From Photobacterium aquae (lineage in GTDB: Bacteria > Pseudomonadota > Gammaproteobacteria > Enterobacterales > Vibrionaceae): DNA of 64,000 bases. Shown here one piece after another: positions 26,997 to 34,151 of the stretch. The notes beneath the pieces were generated by a model that was not told the origin of the DNA, searched no databases, and saw nothing but the letters and a program-made list of their open reading frames with translations. Positions within the stretch are counted from its first letter, which is position 1; every line of letters begins with the position of its first letter. The position numbers and the translations under genes were made by a program. Location: assembly GCF_001029445.1 (NCBI RefSeq), contig NZ_LDOT01000021.1:40238-104237 (forward strand), given 5' to 3'.

Positions 26997-28931
26997 TTAT
27001 TGATAATCGTAGGAAATGCCTGCGTAGATACTGCGACTTTTCATTATGTAGTCATAACTTGTTGCTACATCATCACGCTCTTCATCCGTAAGATTGGTCA
27101 TACCAAGTTTAAGTTTGAGGTTTTTTATTACTTCGTATTGCGCGCCTAGATCCAGTGTGTTGTAAGCGGCTGATTTTTTGTCTGTCCGAAGATACTGAGT
27201 GCCTGTGTATTGGTAGGCCAGGTAGGTAGACAATGTATCAATTGGCTGCCAACTTACTTGTATGTTTGCGGTATGCTTGGGGGTTAAGGTCAATGTTTTG
27301 TTGGTGGTTTCGTCTGTTGCATCGGTATACATATAGTTACCTGACAGGCTGAGTGAATCTGTGATATCAACCCATGCCATGGTTTCAATGCCGCGTACTT
27401 GTGCTTCGTCGACATTGAAGTAGGAGAGCTCGGTTGCGACGCGATCCCATCGTTCGGCTTGGATCATGTCTTTGATATCATTGTTAAACAGGGTGAGTGA
27501 TCCGCCCCAGTAATCGGTTTGATAACTGGTGGCTAGCTCATAGCTAACGGCAGTTTCGGCTTTCAGATCAGGATTGCCCACAACGGTACAGGCACCTCGG
27601 CAGGCAAGCACTGCATAGTCTTTGCTGTATTGGTTCAAGCTAGGTGCTTTGAAGGCCTTGCCGATCCCCCCTTTGACCACCCAGTTGTCCGTTAGGCTGT
27701 ATACCGTATAAATCCGAGGACTGAATTCACCACCATAGATTTCATGGTCGTCAAAGCGTCCTCCCAAGGTGATTGCCAATCCGCCGATTTCGAACTCATC
27801 TTGAATATACAGTGCCGAGCGGTTGTAGCTTACGTTACCATTGACGAGTGTTAGGTTATTATCTAGCTCTGTCACGCTGTATTCTGCGCCACCGGTTAAG
27901 AGGTGAGAGCCTAGATAGCCTGAGAGCTGGCCATCGACAATGTGGTTGGTTTGGCTAATATCGCCTACCGCCCCGTTTAATTCCGAATCATCCTCAAGGT
28001 CGGCATTTTCATAGCTATAGCGAAAGCGTGAATCGAACTGCGACCAGTAGCCATTGTGGATAAAAGCGGCATTGATACGGTCTAGTTTTTGAATGTTAGT
28101 GACAGCTCGCCCCCAGTTATTCCAATCCGCATCCCGGTCATCTTGGCTGTACAGCAATTCAATATCCATATCTTGCTGATCGGTGATGAGCCATTTCAGC
28201 GTGGTGAAGATATTTAACTTGTCGCGCTCTTCTAATATATCGGTCTCTGGATTGAGGCTTTTATCGGTGCGCCATGCATCACGCAGGCTCTGTTCAATGA
28301 TCAAGTTGCCTTGCAATGTGTTAGGGATCAAAGACCCGCTCGCGTAGAGATCCCAGCGATGCGTATCGCCACCGCTACCCTCTGTTGGGCCATCATACTG
28401 ATAGCCAATGTTTGCCTGTGTATTGTCAGAAGGCTGCCGAAGAATAACATTGACGACCCCGCCAAGGGCATCGGCCCCATAAAGTGACGACATCGGTCCT
28501 CTTATAATTTCGATACGGTCGATGGCAGACATAGGAATGCTGGATAGGTCGAAGTCGTTGCCGTAGGCGCTTGTCAGGGCATCACGAGAATTTATCCGGC
28601 GGCCGTTCACCAGTAGCAGGGTGTAGTCGGAATCCAAACCACGGATTTTTATTTCGTTGCGTCCGTAGGTTGTGCCGGGGTTGATGTTGATACCTGGCAG
28701 TGTGCGTACTGCTTCGGCGACATCACTGACCGCGAGTTTATCCAGTTCTTCTCGGGTGATATAAGAGACTGAGGCTGGTGCCGTGAGCTCGGGATGTTTG
28801 GTTTGACTCGCGGTGACAACCATGACTTCATCGGTTGCTGTGCCAGCCTGTACGGTAATTGAAGACATAAGGCTAACGGCGAGCATTCCGCAATAAAGAG
28901 AAATGTTGTTAGCACTTGGTTTTTTAGACAT
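26997..28931 (-). CDS. TonB-dependent outer-membrane receptor (CirA/IrgA type)
   Basis: 644 residues from ATG 28931, eight bases after AAGGA. A signal peptide (residues 1-30, cleavage near VQAGT) is followed by the TonB box region DEVMVVTAS, the plug domain (TREELDKLAVSDVAEAVRTLPG, then IKIRGLDSDYTLLLVNGRR and IRGPMSSLYGADALGGVVNV) and a ~22-strand barrel ending in an aromatic C terminus (SYDYQ). Size and plug motifs resemble CirA/IrgA/FepA-type receptors for catechol siderophores. A Fur-like site precedes it. The M16 lipoprotein protease encoded next suggests the cargo may be a protein or peptide instead; an extracellular CRGAC loop near residue 450 could form a disulfide. Cargo is unknown. 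Confidence 0.9.
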   Translation of the reverse strand: MSKKPSANNISLYCGMLAVSLMSSITVQAGTATDEVMVVTASQTKHPELTAPASVSYITREELDKLAVSDVAEAVRTLPGININPGTTYGRNEIKIRGLDSDYTLLLVNGRRINSRDALTSAYGNDFDLSSIPMSAIDRIEIIRGPMSSLYGADALGGVVNVILRQPSDNTQANIGYQYDGPTEGSGGDTHRWDLYASGSLIPNTLQGNLIIEQSLRDAWRTDKSLNPETDILEERDKLNIFTTLKWLITDQQDMDIELLYSQDDRDADWNNWGRAVTNIQKLDRINAAFIHNGYWSQFDSRFRYSYENADLEDDSELNGAVGDISQTNHIVDGQLSGYLGSHLLTGGAEYSVTELDNNLTLVNGNVSYNRSALYIQDEFEIGGLAITLGGRFDDHEIYGGEFSPRIYTVYSLTDNWVVKGGIGKAFKAPSLNQYSKDYAVLACRGACTVVGNPDLKAETAVSYELATSYQTDYWGGSLTLFNNDIKDMIQAERWDRVATELSYFNVDEAQVRGIETMAWVDITDSLSLSGNYMYTDATDETTNKTLTLTPKHTANIQVSWQPIDTLSTYLAYQYTGTQYLRTDKKSAAYNTLDLGAQYEVIKNLKLKLGMTNLTDEERDDVATSYDYIMKSRSIYAGISYDYQ

Positions 28932-28956
28932 TTCCACGTTCCTTTGTGAATTGAAT

Positions 28957-28975
28957 GCAAATGGTAATCGTTTGC
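28957..28975 (-). promoter_or_regulatory. Probable Fur box upstream of the receptor gene
   Basis: GCAAATGGTAATCGTTTGC matches the 19-base E. coli Fur consensus at 13 positions and is partly palindromic. It lies about 25 bases upstream of the start codon. Confidence 0.55.
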
Positions 28976-29063
28976 AGTTAGATCATCAACGAAGGGGCGG
29001 GCAATATCACGGTAAAAATGAGATGTTACTCGTATTGTGCGAATGTTATGAAATGTGAGTGCA

Positions 29064-29089
29064 TAAAGGCCCTTCATGGTGAAGGGCCT
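29064..29089 (-). terminator. Terminator after the LAS peptidase gene
   Basis: A 9-bp stem (29067-29075 with 29081-29089) 27 bases after the gene end, followed on the minus strand by TTTATG. Confidence 0.6.
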
Positions 29090-29115
29090 ACTGAGTTAGG
29101 CGGGGGGATAGTACG

Positions 29116-29925
29116 TTATAGCTGTAAATGGATGTGATCATCATGGCGAACGGCACCACAGCCATGAAAGCGGATACGGGGGTGTGATAAGCCCAGTCGT
29201 GTTCGAAGATGCGGTTCGATGAATACTTTACCGATATTGGGATGGCTGACGATGACGCTAATCAGGTTGCGGTTGAGTACTTCGTCAAACTTCAGGTTGG
29301 GGTAAGGAACGCCCAGTGTCAGGTATTTGGGATAATCATACTGGAAGTACCCGTGTGCCTTGCAAAAGGCCGTGGTGTCTTTTTCATTGTTGTGTGGGTT
29401 TTCAAAAATACCGTAGCCGCTGCGTGAAGGTTTATGCGGTGTCGCTTTGCCGTCAGCCGTGAGATAGAAGAAGCTAAGATCGACCTTGCGTCCGTCATGG
29501 TGGCTCAGGTGGGGCAATAGTGGATAGTGCTTGATAAATGGAAATCCGGCGTCCAGAAAATTAACAACCGCGGTTGGATGGCGCTGCTGAAATTCGGTAC
29601 TGATTTCCGCCAACACGGAATTGAGTTCCGGCGTGACATATTGGCGGTTAAGGCCGTATGTCAGCCAGTAATTGGTTGGTTTTAGCTGGGATGTGATAGC
29701 AATGGGCTCGCGGCCAAAGTAGGGGGCAACGTGCGGCACAATGGCAAAAGTGAGCAGGGTGTAAAGAGCAACGTTAAGCGTGAGTTGTACCGCAACTCCC
29801 TTGAATGGTAAGAATCGACACATAACGAGTGCGAGTAAGAAGCTGATAGCCCCAATTTGGGTTGTAACCGCCAGCACCAAAAAAATAATGATGCCGATTA
29901 CCGTTTTAGCCATCTTGCCTATCAT
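29116..29925 (-). CDS. Membrane-anchored LAS-type peptidase (MepA/D-Ala-D-Ala-like)
   Basis: 269 residues. Two or three membrane helices occupy residues ~8-65; the rest should face the periplasm. The zinc site of the LAS peptidase group (lysostaphin, D-Ala-D-Ala carboxypeptidase, MepA) is visible: His142 and Asp149 in SHHDGRKVD (HxxxxxxD) and His264-x-His266 at the very C terminus in DDHIHLQL. Such enzymes cut peptide bridges in murein. The protein is not MepA itself: MepA has a cleaved signal and no multi-helix anchor. Both start choices (29925 and 29913) have weak ribosome sites. Monocistronic. Confidence 0.65.
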   Translation of the reverse strand: MIGKMAKTVIGIIIFLVLAVTTQIGAISFLLALVMCRFLPFKGVAVQLTLNVALYTLLTFAIVPHVAPYFGREPIAITSQLKPTNYWLTYGLNRQYVTPELNSVLAEISTEFQQRHPTAVVNFLDAGFPFIKHYPLLPHLSHHDGRKVDLSFFYLTADGKATPHKPSRSGYGIFENPHNNEKDTTAFCKAHGYFQYDYPKYLTLGVPYPNLKFDEVLNRNLISVIVSHPNIGKVFIEPHLRTRLGLSHPRIRFHGCGAVRHDDHIHLQL

Positions 29926-30075
29926 ATGAAAAATTCCGTTGTCGTTAATTTGGGCTATGTTCTGTTTTTTGCCAATGCTACCAATTTAACGGAATTTATT
30001 CGTCATCTCTTTGAAAGTAATGCAGATTTAAAAGGGGGCGTAGGCAAATTTCCTGTGCATTGAACGAAACCCTGT

Positions 30076-30114
30076 AAAAAAGCCCCAGGAACGAAAGTTA
30101 CCGAGGGCTTTTTA
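30076..30114 (-). terminator. Terminator after the CxxC protein gene
   Basis: A 9-bp stem (30077-30085 with 30105-30113) with A-rich and T-rich feet, usable on both strands; on the minus strand it follows the gene at 30230-30601. Confidence 0.75.
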
Positions 30115-30229
30115 GTGAATATCTGATATATGTGTCGGATAAAATGCAGAAAAGGGAAGCAAAACATTCCCTTCTGGGTATTACCGGTACATTAACTGCT
30201 TAGCAGCTGGGTACTGGCAATACTGCGGG

Positions 30230-30601
30230 TTATTCACCGCAATCGGTGCAGCTTTGTAGGGCAATTTCATGTTCGAAAACAAGTTTGCCTTCAGCTGCCA
30301 TAAGTTCTGCGATCTCTTCAGTGACTGCTTGCTCGTCATCAGCTTCAACTTCATTCTGAGCTAATTCTTCTTCTGAGTAGCCGTAGTAGTTCAGTAGCAG
30401 ATATTCACGAGCATTTTCATCAGTGCAAGTTACGTTTACAGCGAAATCTGGTTCTACATCGCCTGCCGCCATTAGTGCAGATACTTGCTCAACGATTTCG
30501 TCTTTCATTTCAGCTGTCAGCCAGCCAAGATCCGTATCTACTTTGGTCTTTTTGCAGTTAAAACAAGGCAGTTTGTGGAAGTAGTATTGAAAATTTGCCA
30601 T
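30230..30601 (-). CDS. Unknown acidic protein with terminal CxxC pairs
   Basis: 123 residues, AGGA before the ATG. Cysteine pairs stand near both ends: CFNC at residues 13-16 and CTDC at residues 118-121, with a further Cys at 59. The middle is acidic and helical (EEELAQNEVEADDEQ). The two pairs could together bind one zinc ion and close the chain, or act as thiols. No signal peptide, no known family. It marks the left edge of the AT-rich accessory region. Confidence 0.65.
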   Translation of the reverse strand: MANFQYYFHKLPCFNCKKTKVDTDLGWLTAEMKDEIVEQVSALMAAGDVEPDFAVNVTCTDENAREYLLLNYYGYSEEELAQNEVEADDEQAVTEEIAELMAAEGKLVFEHEIALQSCTDCGE

Positions 30602-30747
30602 TGGTGTTGTTCCTAATCATGGTTTGAGCACCGATTATGCTGATTTTAGTGATAAATACTAGAGTAAAACTGAAAAGGAGTTACCTGTACGCTTTCTGCG
30701 AGTCTGGTGAGGAATGATAAGTTTTTAATATCAATTGGTTAAGCTGT

Positions 30748-30776
30748 TTGACTGGCTTGTTTTATCGGCGTATAAA
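30748..30776 (+). promoter_or_regulatory. Strong sigma-70 promoter in repeat copy 1
   Basis: TTGACT at 30748-30753, a 17-base spacer and TATAAA at 30771-30776. Copy 2 keeps the -10 (30936-30941) and spacer but has TAGACT at -35 (30913-30918). Confidence 0.65.
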
Positions 30777-30782
30777 AGGGAA

Positions 30783-30876
30783 TAGTTGAGGGCCTTGTTT
30801 AGACCGAAACCGGGACTCGGGCTCACTTGGTGAGAAATCGCCCCGTACGCTGGCAAGGCCTTCAATCACTCTTAAC
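30783..30876 (+). ncRNA. Candidate structured small RNA (repeat copy 1)
   Basis: Starting about seven bases after the -10 box, the sequence can fold with an outer stem pairing GAGGGCCTTG (from ~30787) with CAAGGCCTTC (30854-30863), including one G-T pair, and an inner CTCAC-TTG-GTGAG hairpin near 30822-30834 closed by GGGC/GCCC. In copy 2 the outer stem has an A-C mismatch. There is no U-tract, so the 3' end is unknown. No match to a known sRNA family is recognised. Confidence 0.4.
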
Positions 30877-30894
30877 GTTCATAATATGTAACCA

Positions 30895-31050
30895 ATCAAT
30901 CGGTTAAGCTGTTAGACTGGCTTGTTTTATCGGCGTATAAAAGGGAATGGTTGAAGACTTTGTGTAGATCGTAATCGGGATTCGGACTCACTTAGTGAGA
31001 AATCGCCCCGCACGCTGGCAAGGCCTTCAATCATTTCTAACGATCATAAT
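30895..31050 (+). repeat. Tandem repeat copy 2
   Basis: Second copy of the 156-base block, offset 165 bases from the first. Its -35 hexamer and outer RNA stem are both weaker than in copy 1, so this copy looks like the decaying one. Confidence 0.85.
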
Positions 31051-31369
31051 CCGTTGTGTAACTGCTATGATTAAACATAAATTAATATTATTGCTTGTTC
31101 TCTTTCGTTACCTTTAAGGTTATATGATTATTTTATAGAACATAATGTTTTTTAATTACCTATTTTAGTTATTCTATTTTATCACCAGTAAGTTATTTTT
31201 TGGTTTTTTCCAAGCTATCTTTATAAACATCTATTAATTCCATTCTAATAGCTATATCTCATAATGTTTATTAATGCTTTTTGTTTTTGTTACAAAAATA
31301 CCCTGTTTGTAATTGTTCCTGTTTTATTTATAATAATTTATAGCTCTATAAACATTATTTGTTTATCTA
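31051..31369. other. Very AT-rich gene-free stretch
   Basis: About 320 bases dominated by T and A with many short homopolymers and no ORF. Base composition differs sharply from the flanking core genes, as in acquired islands. Confidence 0.7.
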
Positions 31370-31497
31370 CTATTCATCTTCAAAGACACATTTCAGAACC
31401 ATTGGATTGGCCCATCCGATGGGATCAGTTGTGATGTATCTGCCAGTATTGGGGCTGTTGAGTAGCTCGATGGATGGACTTTGCCCAATATTAAATT
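31370..31497 (-). pseudogene. Rhs core fragment 2
   Basis: On the minus strand a frame reads ELLNSPNTGRYITTDPIG, the conserved end of the Rhs core, then WANPM and stops at 31370 after ~13 unrelated residues. No toxin domain follows. It is a remnant immediately downstream of the 94-residue gene and nearly repeats the core end at ~32250-32300. Confidence 0.75.
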
Positions 31498-31782
31498 TTA
31501 CATCGGTTTCAGTTTTTTATATTGGTAAGAAGCTTTAGCCAAAAAGTCGACAAGACCATATTTATCTTCCCATGAATCTAACATAAATCTTGCATAGGAA
31601 GGCATATATTCCCGAGGATTTAAAGATACTAACATTTTTTCAATTTCTACTCTAATTTTTTGAAGCATAGGAATTGAAAGATCAGCGTCTTCTCCACGCT
31701 CATGTTTTTGAATAGCATTATCAATTTCATTTAAAGCCCTTCTGCAAAGAGCTTCAACTTTTATCGTATCTTTATTTGTCAT
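31498..31782 (-). CDS. Putative immunity protein of an Rhs tip
   Basis: 94 residues, helical and charged (IKVEALCRRALNEIDNAIQKHERGED), no signal peptide. The start has only a weak ribosome site. It follows the truncated Rhs tip at 31875-32345 and precedes another Rhs core fragment, the place where the immunity gene of an Rhs toxin normally sits. Function is inferred from position; no family recognised. Confidence 0.5.
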   Translation of the reverse strand: MTNKDTIKVEALCRRALNEIDNAIQKHERGEDADLSIPMLQKIRVEIEKMLVSLNPREYMPSYARFMLDSWEDKYGLVDFLAKASYQYKKLKPM

Positions 31783-31874
31783 CGATGTTTCCTATTTCCT
31801 TAAATATATTAGTTATTTGCCCTTCCATGGCTTGCAAGTAAATATCTGCCGGCTAATATAATGTGTTGATTTTT

Positions 31875-32345
31875 TTAAAATTGAGCTGCTGCTTTACCTC
31901 TCAAAATTGGTGTCCCCGGTTTTATTGGGAACTGTCTAAAATTAGTTATTTCATTCCAGTTAGGAGGTAATGCTAAATTTTCTCGATTGATTGTTGGGTC
32001 GAATGAACCATCTTTCGCTCTCTGGAACTGAATGGTTCCAGCCTCAAAATACTCTAAATATTCTATCCGTTTATCTCGTGGAACCTTCATACGGCGAAGA
32101 TATTCTGAAGTCTCTCGAGTACCGTTATGAGGATGACTCAGTCTATTCACCGACATGCATACCCAATGATATAGTGTAGCTCCAGTGGGTCGACCCAGTC
32201 GTTGGGGTTTTGGTACATATTGGGTGTTATTGATTCCGCCGGCAAGCCCGATGGGGTCAGTTGTGATGTATCTTCCAGTATTAGGGCTGTAGTAGCGGTG
32301 GGTTGGTGATTTCCGCGTACTGGAGGCGGATTGTGTCGTAGGCAT
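31875..32345 (-). pseudogene. Rhs core end plus truncated toxin tip, frameshifted
   Basis: The frame opens with YYSPNTGRYITTDPIGLAGG, the C-terminal end of an Rhs core, and should continue as YVxNPNDWVDPLGL. That continuation (NPNDWVDPLEL) is present but in another frame (32147-32229), so a small indel has broken the junction. Downstream in the first frame is a ~95-residue tip ending PIKPGTPILRGKAAAQF; the GTPILRGKAA pattern resembles the N-terminal part of toxin domains that contact NAD or nucleotides, but it is cut short. The large upstream part of the Rhs protein is missing. Confidence 0.7.
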
Positions 32346-32402
32346 AATATGATACTGGGGGTGATGGTAGAGATCTGATACAGCTCGATCAATGGGCTAT
32401 TG

Positions 32403-32537
32403 CACGGTAAAGAAGCGGCTAAGGGAAGTAATAAACGTGGACCTGCGTCGAAGCTGCAATAGCAGATTGAACAGGTAAGGCTATTGCCAAGAGCTAAGCC
32501 GCAATTTGTGATGGAAATGCTAGATACAGTGATCTAA
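32403..32537 (+). pseudogene. C-terminal remnant of an XRE-type HTH regulator
   Basis: A frame reads KRGPASKLQ, an in-frame TAG at 32460, then QIEQVRLLPRAKPQFVMEML and stops at 32535. I recall this PASKLQQQIEQ/LPRAKQ-FV-MLDTV pattern from the tail of small XRE-family regulators. The HTH part is absent and the amber codon interrupts what is left, so it is a dead fragment. Confidence 0.4.
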
Positions 32538-32588
32538 TAAGCCGTGCATTAAAAATGTCCACGAATGCGGGCTTGAAGTAAAAAATAT

Positions 32589-32909
32589 TCAAATGATTTC
32601 TGAGTTTTCACTAAAAACGCTTAGTACAGGTAGATCACTCCATGCAGAGATAAATGAATACTCAATAAATTCATGCTCATCAGCCTCTACGATAGAACAA
32701 ATTTTCCTTACTTTTTCAGATTCGGTCAATACTTTAATGTGGCACAAATCAACGCCTTCAGGCGAATACGACTCAACCCCAACTACACCTTTAAAAATAA
32801 GAGTATGAACTTCGTCTTGCCAATCTTTTAGAACAACCGTCACAACATCTGATTGAACAGAAAACTTTGTAACCTGCCCATCAGATACATTTAATTCAGA
32901 AATTATCAT
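32589..32909 (-). CDS. Unknown small protein, immunity-like
   Basis: 106 residues, AGGG before the ATG. Acidic and beta-rich (VVTVVLKDWQDEVHTLIFKGVVGVES), with no signal or membrane segment. It lies directly downstream of the orphan toxin-tip fragment at 32993 on the same strand, which suggests it is its immunity partner. No family is recognised. Confidence 0.5.
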   Translation of the reverse strand: MIISELNVSDGQVTKFSVQSDVVTVVLKDWQDEVHTLIFKGVVGVESYSPEGVDLCHIKVLTESEKVRKICSIVEADEHEFIEYSFISAWSDLPVLSVFSENSEII

Positions 32910-32992
32910 AATTAATACCCTGGAAAAATTTCTCTTGATAGAAAACCAGTACCACTTTCTGGGAGGGAGCCTTCTGGTTTTGACTTAAATAT

Positions 32993-33205
32993 TTACCCTT
33001 GTTTTCTTGCTTGGCTCCAAGAAATAATATGTGGCTTGGTATCAATATGAAAATGCTCACCGTGATGACGAGGATTATAACCTGCTTTAATCATGAGGGT
33101 GACTTTCATGTCGTATTTTAGTGCTAGAGTGGGCATCCATGTGGTTCGCACTGTACCGTCAAGTGTTGTGCCTATCTTTTTAGGGGAGCCGATCAAAGAA
33201 CTCAT
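32993..33205 (-). pseudogene. Orphan polymorphic-toxin C-terminal tip
   Basis: 70 residues from an internal ATG; the frame is open upstream to a TAG near 33265 and the extra ~20 codons (KSGAFPKIADE) read like coding sequence. The C-terminal part GYNPRHHGEHFHIDTKP is rich in His with Glu and Asp, as at the active site of several metal-dependent toxin nucleases. No Rhs core or secretion domain precedes it. Probably a displaced tip kept as a recombination reservoir. Confidence 0.5.
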
Positions 33206-33288
33206 TTCATCGGCAATTTTAGGGAATGCTCCACTCTTTGTAACATTACTGCATACACTAACAAGCTATCGTAGTAGTAGAAGCCATC

Positions 33289-33579
33289 CTACGCTAAGAA
33301 TGCGATAAACTTACTCCAAAACTCATCACCCAACACTGATTCACTATCTAAGTTCAAATATTCACCCAGTTCAATGCAGCTAGTTTTATCAACGTTTTTA
33401 GGTAAAACTCCTAGCTGTATCAGTTCAATAAACAAGCCTTCAAAGGCAATTTCTGGCTCGTTGTGTTCTATATAATGGACAATTTCACTAACTGCATCTT
33501 CACAAAGACTACCCAGGCACAAATCTAAAATCGCCTGAACTTTTTCTTTTGCAATACTAATGTCTATGAATTCATTCAT
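33289..33579 (-). CDS. MafI-like immunity protein
   Basis: 96 residues from ATG 33579. The pattern of an N-terminal helix, the segment EIVHYIEHNEPEIAFEGL and a later LGVLPKN and WSKFIAF end resembles MafI-type immunity proteins, which protect against MafB toxins in Neisseria. It follows, on the same strand, a fragment resembling the end of an EndoU ribonuclease, the toxin domain often paired with such proteins. Family call from memory of the pattern only. Confidence 0.5.
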   Translation of the reverse strand: MNEFIDISIAKEKVQAILDLCLGSLCEDAVSEIVHYIEHNEPEIAFEGLFIELIQLGVLPKNVDKTSCIELGEYLNLDSESVLGDEFWSKFIAFLA

Positions 33580-33592
33580 GCTAAATCTCAAC

Positions 33593-33814
33593 TTAAGGAT
33601 TAACTGGTGTATTGGTTGGATATGCTATAGAAATCTTACCTGCATATTTTGAAATAGACGGATATAAATCAACAGTAACATCAATACCATCCCTTGTACC
33701 TTGAATCCGATCAGCTCCCCAACGATCAGGGGTAACCTTAGATTTCGGATCTAATCCTTCGATCTTGATCGTAAATTGTAATCCTGTTCCGTTTGAACCC
33801 GTACCTTGCGTCAT
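33593..33814 (-). pseudogene. C-terminal fragment of an EndoU-like toxin
   Basis: 73 residues from ATG 33814, which has AAAGGAAG upstream; the frame is open further but that part lacks sense. The segment TPDRWGADRIQGTRDGIDVTVDLYP followed by GKISIAYPTNTP resembles the last strands of bacterial EndoU RNase domains (R-G-x-x-V, then A-Y-P). The two catalytic histidines of EndoU would lie upstream and are missing, so this copy should be inactive. It precedes the MafI-like gene by 13 bases. Confidence 0.45.
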
Positions 33815-33973
33815 GTGCTTCCTTTCTCTGGCCGTTCGCGAATGGTGTCTACTTTTGGTTTTGCGGACTTCATTAAATGCAATAATCAGGCCATATTTGA
33901 TGATGCTTAAGTCATTGATATATTGATGTTTGAATAGGTGTTTAGTTGAGTTTGACGCGGGGTTTGACAATGT

Positions 33974-34012
33974 CGGGCAATATCTTGCTTGGCGCGGGCA
34001 ATATCTTGCTTG
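33974..34012. repeat. Two 18-bp direct repeats, 21-bp period
   Basis: CGGGCAATATCTTGCTTG occurs at 33974-33991 and 33995-34012, followed by a partial CGGGCAA. It marks the right edge of the accessory island. Confidence 0.8.
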
Positions 34013-34100
34013 CCGGGCAAAAAATTGCTCATGCTGGGTGGATAGATTTTGGGGGGAGAAGGTAGGATGACCGGATAACTTAGATACGGCAATCTAGAGA

Positions 34101-34126
34101 CAAAAACGCCCTGCAATTGCAGGGCG
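34101..34126 (-). terminator. mgtE terminator
   Basis: A 10+10 palindrome (34107-34126) followed on the minus strand by TTTTT, 25 bases after the mgtE stop. Confidence 0.85.
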
Positions 34127-34151
34127 ATGGTTAGTGAGTTTTGGGGTATCT

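Larger units (their letters stand above)
30730..30885 (+). repeat. Tandem repeat copy 1 (165-bp period), with promoter and foldable RNA
   Basis: This 156-base block recurs at 30895-31050 with about 18 differences and no gaps, most of them C-T or G-A changes. It contains a near-consensus sigma-70 promoter and a hairpin-forming region. No ORF of note lies in it. Confidence 0.85.

Noticed and set aside
30871..30909. Possible integron attC/VCR site (CTTAAC ... GTTAAGC)
   Set aside because: The ends partly match the core-site consensus, but the spacing is too short, inner L boxes are missing, and there is no cassette or integrase nearby.
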